From: Parvularcula sp038749595
GTDB lineage: Bacteria; Pseudomonadota; Alphaproteobacteria; Caulobacterales; Parvularculaceae
DNA: 64,000 nt
Direction: 5' to 3'
Assembly (NCBI GenBank): GCA_038749595.1
Contig: JBCDHW010000003.1
Location: 186,001 to 250,000, forward strand
Below, piece after piece: positions 33,779 through 42,527 of the stretch. The first letter of the stretch is position 1. Every line of letters starts with the position of its first letter. The position numbers and the translations under genes are program-made. The notes beneath the pieces are model-generated. The model did no database searches. It worked only from the letters and a program-made list of their open reading frames with translations, and was not told the DNA's origin.

Positions 33779-34222
33779 TTAAGAACAAGAGCCCGAGAGA
33801 ATATCGTCGCCATCGGGCATGCAGCCGGTCCTCAGCTCGATTGAGGCGCCTTCGACATCTAGCCCGTCAGCGAGGTTTGCCACGGCATCAGGATCAAGCA
33901 TTCTGAACGCAATGGTCCCGCACTTAGCACAGATAAAAAACGCCCCGACGCCCTGCTGGCCATCCTCAGGGATAGCATAGAACGCGTTGATCGACTCGAT
34001 CTTCACAACTTTACCGTGCCCGGTGAGGCGACCCAGCGCGCGGTAGACCGTCATTGGTGCGTTGATGCCTTCGTGGCGGAGGCTTTCGAGCAAGTCGTAG
34101 GCTTTCATCGGGCGCTTATGGCGCTGGAGGCAAGCGAGGACCACCTGATCGTTGCGGGTGAGCCGCCCGTTGGTCGCGCTGCCCCTCGAGCTCTTAGGGG
34201 GCGCGTACGAATTCGTTTGCAT
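33779..34222 (-). CDS. Fur-family metalloregulator (Zur-like)
   Basis: A 147-residue Fur-family repressor: winged helix (RNDQVVLACLQRHKRPMKAYDLLESL, then APMTVYRALGRLTGHGKVVKIES) and a dimerisation domain with the structural zinc pair CAKC (FFICAKCGTI). A second Cys pair is at the very C-terminus (CMPDGDDILSGSC). The APMTVYRAL recognition helix and the AYDLLE segment are closest to Zur, which responds to zinc. A Cys/His-rich secreted protein is encoded 40 bp upstream on the same strand. No znuABC is nearby, so zinc specificity is inferred. Confidence 0.8.
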   Translation of the reverse strand: MQTNSYAPPKSSRGSATNGRLTRNDQVVLACLQRHKRPMKAYDLLESLRHEGINAPMTVYRALGRLTGHGKVVKIESINAFYAIPEDGQQGVGAFFICAKCGTIAFRMLDPDAVANLADGLDVEGASIELRTGCMPDGDDILSGSCS

Positions 34223-34261
34223 GGTTTGTGTCCTGATTTGATGAACGTTGGTCTTCGCAAA

Positions 34262-34594
34262 TCAAGCCAGGGGCGGGGGCGCGCGCGGTCGGTGTCGGTC
34301 ACGGCATAGATTAGGCGGTCGTGGGACCGTTAAGCGGGAATTGGTCTCCAAAGCTCGCGCCACGTGGACCACTAATTCGCTCAACACATTCGGATTTGGG
34401 GCTTCATCGTCGGAGGTTGCCGGCGCGGAGCACAGCGCACAGACATGTGATGCCAGTCCATGCTCGTCTTCGCACTCTTCGAGCGCGTGGACGAGCTCCC
34501 CTAATCCAGTCGTCAGAAAAACCGTAAGTGCCAGAAAACGCACTACGTTTAGGCCTGGTCGAAAGGCAAAAGGAGAGAGGCGAGCACCAACCAT
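34262..34594 (-). CDS. small secreted Cys/His protein (DUF2946-like), upstream of the Zur-like gene
   Basis: A 110-residue protein. The N-terminal hydrophobic stretch LNVVRFLALTVFLTTGLGEL is a signal peptide or anchor. The mature part has HALEECEDEHGLASHVCALC, a cluster of Cys, His and acidic residues suited to metal binding, and ends in RAPPPLA, an ending often seen in DUF2946-type proteins. The start at 34594 is chosen where the hydrophobic part begins. It lies 40 bp before the Zur-like gene, so metal-dependent control or a buffering role in the periplasm is plausible. This is a weak family match. Confidence 0.5.
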   Translation of the reverse strand: MVGARLSPFAFRPGLNVVRFLALTVFLTTGLGELVHALEECEDEHGLASHVCALCSAPATSDDEAPNPNVLSELVVHVARALETNSRLTVPRPPNLCRDRHRPRAPPPLA

Positions 34595-34824
34595 TGCGTG
34601 AAGGTTAACTCCGTTTTCACCTTGCGCCAACGCCTTACATTCGCGTTGTTGGTGGTCGATCGCGCTCACGCGGAATTTAACGCGTTGCATCGCCGCTTTA
34701 TTTGCGCGGAGTGCGCGAAGAGCGCCATTGGTCGGGTCGCCGATATCGCAAACGTGATGACTGCGGCCGGAACGATTTTTCGAGACCGGCTGCGCCCATG
34801 TTTTGCTAACAAGGAAAGGAAGCC

Positions 34825-35127
34825 ATGGCCGCGTTCATTTGTTTCATGCACGGCGACGCCCAGGCCGAGGTCGACGACGCGACCTGGGAAGCGTTCTTTG
34901 CAGACCTCCGCGCCGCGGGCGGTTTCCTCGGCGGCAGCGCCATTGGCGACGGTGTTTGTCTTGGGCAGAGAGACCCCCTGCCCGAAGTCACGCGCTCTCT
35001 TGTAGGGTATCTTCGCATCGAGGCGCGGGATCTCAGCGACGCGAAAAAGCTGATGGCTAAGAATCCGGTGCTTGTCGCGGGGGGTACCGTGGAGATTAGG
35101 GCTCTTCCGCGGACGGGCGAAGCCTAG
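34825..35127 (+). CDS. YCII-domain protein
   Basis: A 100-residue protein of the YCII-like fold (dimeric ferredoxin-like). Typical features are the start FICFMHGDA, the LRAAGGFLGGSAIG centre and the end NPVLVAGGTVEIRALPR. In some bacteria YCII proteins accompany ECF sigma factors or act as dehydrochlorinase-like enzymes; here no sigma factor is adjacent. AAGGAAG precedes the ATG. It is followed by the phosphotransferase operon after 100 bp. The 230 bp before it, up to the divergent secreted protein, show no gene. Confidence 0.8.
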   Translation: MAAFICFMHGDAQAEVDDATWEAFFADLRAAGGFLGGSAIGDGVCLGQRDPLPEVTRSLVGYLRIEARDLSDAKKLMAKNPVLVAGGTVEIRALPRTGEA

Positions 35128-35227
35128 GCCCGGATCGGGCTGCACGGTGTGCTGCAAGGTACGCTCGGCTCTTGGACCGCGCGGCAATCTCGGCCAGAAC
35201 GGCCCCGCGGTCAAAACCGGAGGGAAC

Positions 35228-36280
35228 ATGGCCAACGATTTTGCCGGTCTCGGAGATGTGCCCGACCACTTGGCCTTTGATGTTGAGGGGCTGAAAAAAG
35301 GGGTCGGCAGCGCAGTGCCCGATCTCGCAGGCGCCATCGAGGTGAAGAAGTTCAAGGGCGGCCAATCCAATCCGACGTATCTGATTTCGACCAGCGGCAA
35401 GCAATATGTGCTGCGCCGCAAGCCTCCTGGGAAACTGCTCGGCTCGGCCCACCAGGTTGGCCGCGAAGCGCGGGTGATGGCGGCGTTAGCAGATACGCCC
35501 GTGCCTGTTCCGAATATTCTGTTCCATACGGAAGATCCGGAGATGATCGGCTCTGAGTTCTTCCTTATGGAATTCATGGACGGTCGGATTTTCTGGAACC
35601 CTCTGCTTACGGAGCTTCCTATCGATGAGCGCAGTGCGGTCTATTTTGGATTGACCGACACACTGGCGGCGCTGCATTCGGTTGATTACGCTGGTGTGGG
35701 CCTCAGCGATTTTGGACCGGAGGGTGACTATCTCGCGCGCCAGATCGGCCGTTGGTCGAAGCAGTACAAAGCCTCCGAGACCGATAACCTCGAGGCAATG
35801 GATTGGCTGATCACTTGGCTGCCCAAACATATTCCGTCCGGGGACAGAACATGTCTGATCCATGGTGATTTTCGCCTCGACAATTGCATGTTTGCGAAAG
35901 ATACACCGACGCCGAGGGGTTTGATCGACTGGGAATTGTCGACGCTCGGCCATCCGCTAGCCGACCTCACCTACTATCTCCTGTCGTGGAAAATCCCGCT
36001 TGATCCGAGCCGGGGCGAGAGCTTGGTTGGGCAAGACTTGGAGAGCCTCGGCATCCCACGCGAAGAGGCGTTGATTGATCGGTACCGAGAGAAAACCGGC
36101 GTTAATGTTCCGGATGATCTCAGTTTCTACTTCGCCTATAATCTGTTCCGTCTCGCCGGCATTGTGCAGGGTGTGTACAAACGGGCGAAAGACGGAAACG
36201 CCTCGAGCGAAAAGGCGCTCGGCTACGGCAAAATGGTGGCGCCGCTCGCCGGGCTGGCCAAGCAGTTCGCTGGCGGATGA
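35228..36280 (+). CDS. APH-fold phosphotransferase (ACAD11 N-terminal-like)
   Basis: A 350-residue kinase-fold protein. Nucleotide-binding loop KKFKGGQSNPTYLI, Lys in YVLRRKPPGKLL, catalytic loop LIHGDFRLDNCMF and metal-binding LIDWELSTLGHPLADL are complete. The sequence is of the type that in eukaryotes is fused to acyl-CoA dehydrogenase in ACAD11 and phosphorylates 4-hydroxy fatty acyl-CoAs; bacterial stand-alone relatives are usually near fatty-acid genes. GGAGGG precedes the ATG at 35228. It opens a run of four genes with 4-nt overlaps, continuing with a membrane protein, a nitroreductase and an SMP-30-like protein. Confidence 0.87.
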   Translation: MANDFAGLGDVPDHLAFDVEGLKKGVGSAVPDLAGAIEVKKFKGGQSNPTYLISTSGKQYVLRRKPPGKLLGSAHQVGREARVMAALADTPVPVPNILFHTEDPEMIGSEFFLMEFMDGRIFWNPLLTELPIDERSAVYFGLTDTLAALHSVDYAGVGLSDFGPEGDYLARQIGRWSKQYKASETDNLEAMDWLITWLPKHIPSGDRTCLIHGDFRLDNCMFAKDTPTPRGLIDWELSTLGHPLADLTYYLLSWKIPLDPSRGESLVGQDLESLGIPREEALIDRYREKTGVNVPDDLSFYFAYNLFRLAGIVQGVYKRAKDGNASSEKALGYGKMVAPLAGLAKQFAGG

Positions 36281-36969
36281 TTTTAGATCGCTTGACGGGT
36301 GCTGTCCGCACACAGAATTGGTTCGCTGTAGCGCTTGAATTCCTGATCGTTTCTGCCGGCGTGTTTTTGGGCATCCAGTTCGGCAATTGGAACAGCTTGC
36401 GGGCCGAGGCGGCGCGGGAGCAAGTGTTCATCGAACGTCTTGAGGCTGACTTTCTGCTGGCGCGCGAGGATCTTGAGAAGAATCTCGCGCGATCGGAGGG
36501 GTTTGCCGCTGATATGGATGCACTGTTTGCGCTTTTGGTGGATAGGGACACGGCCTTAAGCGCGGAGATGGTGGCGCCCTACATCAATGCGCTGGGATCG
36601 GCTTCCGCACCATCGCGCCCGTCGCCGACGTTCGTGGAAATGCAATCTTCGGGAGCGCTCAGTACACTGGACAGTGAGGCGCTCAGGAAGGCTCTGGTTG
36701 AGTACCAGTTGGTGGTTGGGGTGAGCCAGGAGGGGCTGAAGTTTGCGCTGGCTGGCTTCCATCCGGATCGGATCATTTTCAAGGTGACCCGCATTCCGGA
36801 GGGAGAGGGTTTTGGCGCGAGCGATATTCTTCATCCGGAGCTTTTACGGGAAGCGATCGGTGAAGTCAGCTATATGAAAGCGGCGCATACGTTGCAAGCA
36901 GCCTATGCCCAGCGCAGTCTTGAGGTCGTCGACGAGGTTTTGGCCGAGCTGGAGAATTCAAAACGATGA
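36277..36969 (+). CDS. single-pass membrane protein (DUF6090-like)
   Basis: A 230-residue protein with one membrane helix near the N-terminus (WFAVALEFLIVSAGVFLGIQ, 15-34) and a helical, presumably periplasmic, remainder. The NWN motif after the helix and ERLEADFLLAREDLEKN coiled segment are typical of the DUF6090-type proteins that are abundant in marine bacteria and have no known function. ATGA overlaps couple it to both neighbours. No catalytic motif is visible. Confidence 0.72.
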   Translation: MILDRLTGAVRTQNWFAVALEFLIVSAGVFLGIQFGNWNSLRAEAAREQVFIERLEADFLLAREDLEKNLARSEGFAADMDALFALLVDRDTALSAEMVAPYINALGSASAPSRPSPTFVEMQSSGALSTLDSEALRKALVEYQLVVGVSQEGLKFALAGFHPDRIIFKVTRIPEGEGFGASDILHPELLREAIGEVSYMKAAHTLQAAYAQRSLEVVDEVLAELENSKR

Positions 36970-37655
36970 TGTCCGTTCGTGAAGCAGTGGCCGCGCGGTT
37001 TTCGTGTCGGGCATTTAAAGATGATCCGGTCGACCAAGAGACTGTCCGTGCACTGCTGGAGCGCGCGATACGTGCACCGTCCGGCGGAAATGTCCAGCCT
37101 TGGCGGGTGCTTGTGGTCGCAGGCGCTGAAAAAGACGCGCTCACCCAGCTTGCGCAAAAGGCGCTGTTCGCGAACCCTGCTGGCGAGGATGATGAGTACC
37201 CGATCTACCCCCCAAATTTGCAGGAGCCGTGGCGCTCGCGTCGGTTTAAGGTGGGCGAAGATCTCTACGGGGCGCTCGGTATTCCGCGTGAGGATAAACC
37301 GGCGCGTCTAGCTTGGCTGGCGAGCAATTTTGCCTTCTTTGGCGCGCCCGTCGGCCTCTTTTTCATTACACGGAGGAGTTTTGGCCACGGGCAGTGGGCG
37401 CATATGGGTATGCTGATGCAGACCATCGCCTTACTCGCAGCGGAGGAAGGAGTGGCAACCTGTATGCAGGAGGCCTGGGCGAAGGTGAGGAAGACCTTGC
37501 ACGGACACTTTGATCTTGATGAGGATGAAGTCGTCTATTGCGGCATGGCCCTGGGGTATGCGGATCAAGGTGCCGTGGTGAATTCCTGGCGCGCGGATCG
37601 CGCGCCGCTCGATGATGTCGTTGACTTCCGCGGATTTCCGGAGGGCGATCAATGA
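36966..37655 (+). CDS. nitroreductase-family flavoprotein
   Basis: A 229-residue FMN oxidoreductase. SVREAVAARFSCRAFKDDPV and the FMN-phosphate region ERAIRAPSGGNVQPWRVLVV are standard nitroreductase motifs, as are MGMLMQTIALLAAEEGVAT and the closing CGMALGYAD. These enzymes reduce nitro-aromatics, quinones or enones with NAD(P)H; the insertion EPWRSRRFKVGEDLYGALGI is shared with a sub-branch of unknown physiological substrate. It is the third gene of the operon, with 4-nt overlaps on both sides. Confidence 0.9.
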   Translation: MMSVREAVAARFSCRAFKDDPVDQETVRALLERAIRAPSGGNVQPWRVLVVAGAEKDALTQLAQKALFANPAGEDDEYPIYPPNLQEPWRSRRFKVGEDLYGALGIPREDKPARLAWLASNFAFFGAPVGLFFITRRSFGHGQWAHMGMLMQTIALLAAEEGVATCMQEAWAKVRKTLHGHFDLDEDEVVYCGMALGYADQGAVVNSWRADRAPLDDVVDFRGFPEGDQ

Positions 37656-38575
37656 CCCCAACTGCAATGCCTCGGGTGACACGGGTCCCGGTCCACGCAC
37701 TAGGCCCCGAAGATACGGTGATCACGGAGGATGGCACCGTTTACACAGCACTGCGCAATGACGGAAAATTGCTTCGTGTGCGTCCTGGGGAGAGTGAGGC
37801 TTCAGAGGTGGCCGATATCGGTGGGCGCGGCCTGGGTTGCGAATTGATGGACGATGGCCGCATCCTGGTCTGCAACGCGGACCTCGGGCTGCAAGCGGTT
37901 GATCCCGAGACGGGCACGGTTGAAACGCTTCTTGCTGATGTCGATGGCGCGCGCTTTGGTGTTTGCAACAACGCTGCGATTGCTCGCGATGGCACGATCT
38001 ATTTTTCCGAGAGTTCGCAGGTCTATCACCTCCAGGACTTTCGTAAGGACATCATCGAAAATACGTGTACGGGACGATTGATGCGCTGGAAGCCGGGCGG
38101 TGCTCCGGAGGTTCTTCTGGACGGTTTGAGTTTTGCGAACGGCGTTGTGCTGGACCCGGAGGAGCGTTTCGTTTTGGTCGCTGAGACCGGGCGATTGAAA
38201 ATCCATCGCGTCGATCTCGATACGCTCCGTGCAGAGACGTTCGCGGACGTCCCTGGCATGCCGGATAATTTGTCAATCGGGTCCGATGGCTTGGTTTGGT
38301 GCGCGACGCCCGCTCTGCCAAACGCGGCCCTCACCACAATTCACGCCATGCCGCTGTTCCTCCGTAAGCTGATGGGCATGCTTCCCGAGAGCCTCGGGCC
38401 GAAGGTGCCGGACTGCTGCCGCGTCGTGGCCTATGACCTTGAAGGAAAGCTCGTTCATCTCCTCGACGGCAACACCGAGGACTATCATTATGTCACTGGC
38501 GTGCGCGAGCGTGATGGCACCGTCTGGCTGGGCAGCATCAATGAAGAAGCGCTCGGCTGGTTCCGCTTGCCTTAA
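37652..38575 (+). CDS. SMP-30/strictosidine-synthase-like beta-propeller lactonase
   Basis: A 307-residue six-bladed propeller. GPEDTVITEDGTVYT, NNAAIARDGTIYFSESS, FANGVVLDPEERFVLVAETG and PDNLSIGSDGLVWCATP mark the successive blades; the Asn and Asp residues in them are the usual metal ligands. The long segment between blades (HAMPLFLRKLMGMLPESLGP) is typical of the strictosidine-synthase-like/paraoxonase group. Such proteins hydrolyse lactones or esters. It ends the four-gene operon; ATG 37652 overlaps the nitroreductase stop. Confidence 0.85.
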   Translation: MTPTAMPRVTRVPVHALGPEDTVITEDGTVYTALRNDGKLLRVRPGESEASEVADIGGRGLGCELMDDGRILVCNADLGLQAVDPETGTVETLLADVDGARFGVCNNAAIARDGTIYFSESSQVYHLQDFRKDIIENTCTGRLMRWKPGGAPEVLLDGLSFANGVVLDPEERFVLVAETGRLKIHRVDLDTLRAETFADVPGMPDNLSIGSDGLVWCATPALPNAALTTIHAMPLFLRKLMGMLPESLGPKVPDCCRVVAYDLEGKLVHLLDGNTEDYHYVTGVRERDGTVWLGSINEEALGWFRLP

Positions 38576-38629
38576 CCGCGGCGATGCTCAGGGCTTGCCA
38601 ACGCAGCCGAGAACCCCTTCACGCAAAGA

Positions 38630-39616
38630 ATGAGCCTTCCGCACCATCGTTTCTCTGTCGCGCCGATGATCGATTGGACCGATCGGTACTGCCGGTATGT
38701 TCACCGGCAGATGACGCGGCATGCGTTGCTTTACACGGAGATGATCACGGCTGAGGCGATCTTGAACGGTGATCAAGACCATCTTCTGAGCTTTGACCAC
38801 GGAGGGCCCGCCGCCCTCCAACTCGGCGGCGCCGACCCGGTGAAGATGGCCGAGGCGGCGCGGATCGGCGCGCGGTACGGCTATGACGAGATCAATATGA
38901 ACGTCGGATGCCCGTCGGACCGGGTCCAGTCCGGGCGCTTTGGCGCGTGTCTGATGCAGGAGCCTGAACTGGTACGCGAATGCCTCGCGGCGATGCGGCA
39001 GGCGACGGGGCTGCCGGTCACGGTGAAGTGCCGGATCGGCGTCGATGACCAGGACCCCAAGGTCGCGCTGCCAGCCTTCCTCGAGGCGGTGCGCGCAGCC
39101 GAGATCGACACGGTTATCATTCACGCGCGCAAGGCATGGCTTCAAGGCCTGAGCCCAAAGGAGAACCGTACGATCCCGCCGCTCGATTACGCGCTGGTGG
39201 CTGAGATGAAGCAGCGCTTCCCGGAGCTGACGGTGGTGTTGAATGGCGGCATCGGGTCTACCGCGGAGGGCGTTACGCATCTGGACCAGTTTGATGGGGT
39301 GATGCTCGGCCGGGCCGCTTACGAGAAACCGGCCCTGTTGCGCGACGTAGATCGGCTTTTCTTTGGCGATGCGCGCCCGGTTCCGACAGCGCCTGATGTG
39401 GTGACGTCGGTGGTTGAGAAAGCGGAAGCAGACGGCACGCGCCTTTGGCGCTATGCCCGGCATATGCTCGGCCTTTTTGCTGGGCAGAAGGGGGCGCGGG
39501 TTTGGCGCCGGCGGATCAGCGAGGAGGCGCGTGATGCTGCGCCGGGTCACCTTCTGACGATTATGCGCGAAGCGGGCCTTGCCGAGCCTTCCGCCGCTGC
39601 GGTGGCTGCCGAGTGA
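38630..39616 (+). CDS. dusA: tRNA-dihydrouridine(20/20a) synthase DusA
   Basis: A 328-residue FMN enzyme that reduces uridine 20/20a in the tRNA D-loop with NADPH. VAPMIDWTDRYCR at the start, NVGCPSDRVQSGRFGACLM with the catalytic Cys, HARKAWLQGLSPKENR and NGGIGS are DusA-specific signatures. Length and order match the family. The stop overlaps the GTG of the TSUP gene. It follows the SMP-30-like gene by 54 bp in the same direction. Confidence 0.95.
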   Translation: MSLPHHRFSVAPMIDWTDRYCRYVHRQMTRHALLYTEMITAEAILNGDQDHLLSFDHGGPAALQLGGADPVKMAEAARIGARYGYDEINMNVGCPSDRVQSGRFGACLMQEPELVRECLAAMRQATGLPVTVKCRIGVDDQDPKVALPAFLEAVRAAEIDTVIIHARKAWLQGLSPKENRTIPPLDYALVAEMKQRFPELTVVLNGGIGSTAEGVTHLDQFDGVMLGRAAYEKPALLRDVDRLFFGDARPVPTAPDVVTSVVEKAEADGTRLWRYARHMLGLFAGQKGARVWRRRISEEARDAAPGHLLTIMREAGLAEPSAAAVAAE

Positions 39617-40416
39617 TCGACGTTCTCATCCTCGCGGTGACCGGCGCAGCGGCAGGCACGATTGGTGGGCTGTTCGGCATTGGCGGCGGCATTCTGATCG
39701 TGCCGGTGCTCTATGTCCTGTTCACCGGGGGTGGCGCCGACCCAGAAATCGCCATGAAGACCGCGGTTGGCACGTCACTCGCGACGATTATTGTGACTTC
39801 AGCCCGGTCGATCCGCGCCCACCACAAGCGCGGGGCCGTGGATTTCTCGATTTTGCGCGGCTGGGGGCCGTTTATTGCTGGCGGGGCCGTGCTCGGTGCC
39901 GTCGCGGCCCGGGTGATCAGCGGCCAGGTGCTCGTGATCGTCTTTGCCCTCGGTGCCATCGCGATGGGCGTTCAGCGCCTGCGCCCCGACGATGGCGGCG
40001 CCAAGGCCATCGACTTTTCTGGGGCGCTTCAAAGGCTTCTTGCTGTTTTGACGGGGTTCTTTTCGGCGCTGATGGGGATAGGCGGCGGGGTCTTAGGTGT
40101 GATGCTGCTGACCTTGGCGGGGCGGCCGATGCATCAAGCGGTTGGCACGGCGTCGGGTTTTGGGATGGCCATCGCAATCCCCGGGGCATTGGGGTTTGTC
40201 CTGGTCGGAATGGGACAGAGTACCCTCGGCGGGGCACTAGGCTTCGTCCATGGGCCCGCGTTCCTCGGGATTGCTCTCGGCACACTGATTTTCGCGCCGC
40301 TCGGCGCCCGGTTGGCGCACAAGCTGTCGGCACAGCGGCTGTCGTCGATCTTTGGCATCTACCTGCTGATCACCGGCGGGCTGTTGCTCAGAGAAGCAGC
40401 CGTCAACCTTTCGTAG
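39613..40416 (+). CDS. TauE/SafE-family (TSUP) membrane transporter
   Basis: A 267-residue protein of seven to eight membrane helices. The family glycine motifs GGLFGIGGGILIVPVLY (near 18-34) and FFSALMGIGGGVLGV (about 153-167) repeat in the two halves, as expected of TSUP proteins. Members export sulfite, sulfoacetate or other C2 sulfur and carboxylic anions. GTG at 39613 is the likely start, overlapping the dusA stop as GTGA. Substrate unknown; no sulfur gene is next to it. Confidence 0.9.
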   Translation: MIDVLILAVTGAAAGTIGGLFGIGGGILIVPVLYVLFTGGGADPEIAMKTAVGTSLATIIVTSARSIRAHHKRGAVDFSILRGWGPFIAGGAVLGAVAARVISGQVLVIVFALGAIAMGVQRLRPDDGGAKAIDFSGALQRLLAVLTGFFSALMGIGGGVLGVMLLTLAGRPMHQAVGTASGFGMAIAIPGALGFVLVGMGQSTLGGALGFVHGPAFLGIALGTLIFAPLGARLAHKLSAQRLSSIFGIYLLITGGLLLREAAVNLS

Positions 40417-40471
40417 AGTTGACCCGCCCAAACCGCGCTCCTACCAGCTTGGTGTCCAAGGAGTTTCGGTC

Positions 40472-41881
40472 ATGTCCAAAGAGTACGACGTAGTAGTTAT
40501 CGGTGGGGGACCAGGGGGTTACAACGCCGCGATCCGTGCAGCCCAGCTTGGTCTGAAGACCGCCTGCATCGATAAGCGCGAGACCGGAAAATTTGGCGGC
40601 ACCTGCCTCAACGTTGGCTGTATCCCGTCCAAGGCGATGCTGCACGCGTCGGAGGCGTACGAACATGCGTCCAAGCATTTCGCCGACCTGGGCGTGAAGG
40701 TGGAGGGCTTGTCGCTCGATCTTGACCGGATGCTGGGGCAAAAGAGCGAGGCGGTCGACGGCCTGACCCAAGGCATCGAATACCTCTTTAAGAAAAACGG
40801 CGTAGACGGATACCTTGGTTGGGGCCGTATTGAGGGGCCGGGCAAGGTCTCTGTGGAGACCAACGACGGGCGCGAGGAGCTCAGCACAAAGAATATCATC
40901 ATTGCAACGGGGTCGGACATTCTCTCTCTTCCCGGTGTCGATATTGACGAAGAGGTGATCGTCTCGTCGACCGGGGCGCTGAGCCTGCCGCGCGTTCCTG
41001 AGCATATGGTTGTCGTCGGCGGCGGTTACATCGGCTTAGAAATGGGCTCGGTTTGGCGGCGCCTCGGCGCCAAGGTGACGGTGGTGGAGTTCCTCGACCG
41101 CATCACGCCAGGCATGGACGGCGAGATTTCCAAGCAATTCCAACGTATCCTGAAGAAGCAAGGGATGGAGTTCAAACTTGGTACCAAGGTTGTTGGCATT
41201 GAGCGGACCAACCAAGGCGCAAAACTGACCGTTGAGCCGGCGAAGGGCGGCGATGCGGAGGTGATTGACGCCGACGTTGTCCTGATCTCGATTGGCCGTA
41301 AGCCGTATACGGAGAACCTTGGTCTTGAGACGGTGGGCGTCACGCCGAACCAGCGGGGCTTTATCGAGGTCGATGCCCATTGGCGCACCGGCGCGGAGGG
41401 TGTTTACGCCATCGGCGACTGCACGCCCGGACCGATGCTCGCGCACAAGGCGGAGGAAGAAGCCGTCGCTGTTGCCGAGGTGATTGCCAAGGGTCATGGC
41501 CACGTTGACTACAACATCATCCCCGGTGTGGTGTATACGGATCCTGAGGTCGCCTCGGTTGGCAAGACCGAAGAGCAGCTGAAGGAAGCCGGCGTTGACT
41601 ACCGGGTTGGTAAGTTCCCCTTCACCGCCAACAGCCGCGCAAAAACCAATCACGAGACGGACGGTTTCGTGAAGGTCCTGGCCGATGCAAAGACCGACGA
41701 GGTGCTCGGTGTCCACATGATAGGTGCGGGCGTTGGTGAGATGATCGCCGAGGCGTGCGTGATCATGTCGTTTGGTGGCTCATCCGAAGACGTGGCGCGC
41801 ACCTGTCACCCGCACCCAACGCGTACCGAGGCTTTCCGCCAGGCGGCGATGGGCGTCGAAGGCTGGACCATGCAAGCCTAG
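40472..41881 (+). CDS. lpdA: dihydrolipoyl dehydrogenase (E3)
   Basis: A 469-residue flavoprotein disulfide reductase that reoxidises dihydrolipoamide of 2-oxoacid dehydrogenase or glycine-cleavage complexes. The FAD motif VVVIGGGPGGYNAA (7-20), redox disulfide in GGTCLNVGCIPSKA (Cys45, Cys50), NAD motif VVVGGGYIGLEMGSV and the C-terminal His-Glu pair in CHPHPTRTEAF are all present. The sequence is close to the mitochondrial/alphaproteobacterial E3. AAGGAG precedes the ATG. No sucA/sucB or pdh genes are in the 55 bp upstream or beyond; a convergent methyltransferase follows after 10 bp. Confidence 0.96.
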   Translation: MSKEYDVVVIGGGPGGYNAAIRAAQLGLKTACIDKRETGKFGGTCLNVGCIPSKAMLHASEAYEHASKHFADLGVKVEGLSLDLDRMLGQKSEAVDGLTQGIEYLFKKNGVDGYLGWGRIEGPGKVSVETNDGREELSTKNIIIATGSDILSLPGVDIDEEVIVSSTGALSLPRVPEHMVVVGGGYIGLEMGSVWRRLGAKVTVVEFLDRITPGMDGEISKQFQRILKKQGMEFKLGTKVVGIERTNQGAKLTVEPAKGGDAEVIDADVVLISIGRKPYTENLGLETVGVTPNQRGFIEVDAHWRTGAEGVYAIGDCTPGPMLAHKAEEEAVAVAEVIAKGHGHVDYNIIPGVVYTDPEVASVGKTEEQLKEAGVDYRVGKFPFTANSRAKTNHETDGFVKVLADAKTDEVLGVHMIGAGVGEMIAEACVIMSFGGSSEDVARTCHPHPTRTEAFRQAAMGVEGWTMQA

Positions 41882-41891
41882 GCGCAAGCTG

Positions 41892-42527
41892 TCAGTACAC
41901 AAAGAGTATCGTGCGGCCCGCCGTTTGCGGGTCGCGGATCACCAGTTCCGACTTACGGCCATGGGCGGCGATGATTGATTTGTAGGCGTCGGGCGCAAGG
42001 CTGGCGTGGTAGACGGTGTCACCATAAACCTCTCCGGTGATCTCCCCCTCTTGATCCCCAATGGTCAAGAGCATTCTCTCATGCGGTGTGAGAAGCTCGA
42101 GCAATTCGGGGAGGAGCTTGCGTTGCTGGGCCACAGTGAGGTGGAAAAAACCGTCCCAGCTGAGGATGGCATCGCATGGGCCCAGCGGCGGCAGCGCGGT
42201 CATGTCCCCCACGTGCCACGTCCCCTGCGGCACACGGTCTTTCGCTACACGGATCATATCCTCGGCATAATCGAAGCCGACGACAGAGAAGCCTGCGCTC
42301 GTGAGCCAAGGGCCGATCGGGATGCCGTTGCCGCATCCAAGATCGAGAACCGTCGCGCCGGGTTCTAGCCCTTCGGTAAGGCGTTGAAGCCACGGCTCCT
42401 CGGCTTGCAAGGTGCGGCCCTCGCCCCATCGCTCAGCATGCTTACTATAAACCGATGCCGTGTCACGCAGGATTCGCTTCAGGTCCTGCGAAGAGGCGGT
42501 CACCGTCTCAGACGAGGCCCGTTCCAT
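41892..42527 (-). CDS. class I SAM-dependent methyltransferase
   Basis: A methyltransferase of 211 residues from ATG 42527, or 223 from GTG 42563. Motif I VLDLGCGNGIPIGPWL, FDYAEDMIRVAKDRVP and the acidic DMTALP segment are a textbook Rossmann methyltransferase; ILSWDGFFHLTVAQQRKLL is the post-II strand. The sub-family, with HLT and TIGDQEGE, acts on small molecules of unknown identity. It overlaps the end of the YbjN-like gene upstream by 20 nt (or 56 nt with the GTG start), so the two are probably co-translated. Confidence 0.82.
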   Translation of the reverse strand: MERASSETVTASSQDLKRILRDTASVYSKHAERWGEGRTLQAEEPWLQRLTEGLEPGATVLDLGCGNGIPIGPWLTSAGFSVVGFDYAEDMIRVAKDRVPQGTWHVGDMTALPPLGPCDAILSWDGFFHLTVAQQRKLLPELLELLTPHERMLLTIGDQEGEITGEVYGDTVYHASLAPDAYKSIIAAHGRKSELVIRDPQTAGRTILFVY

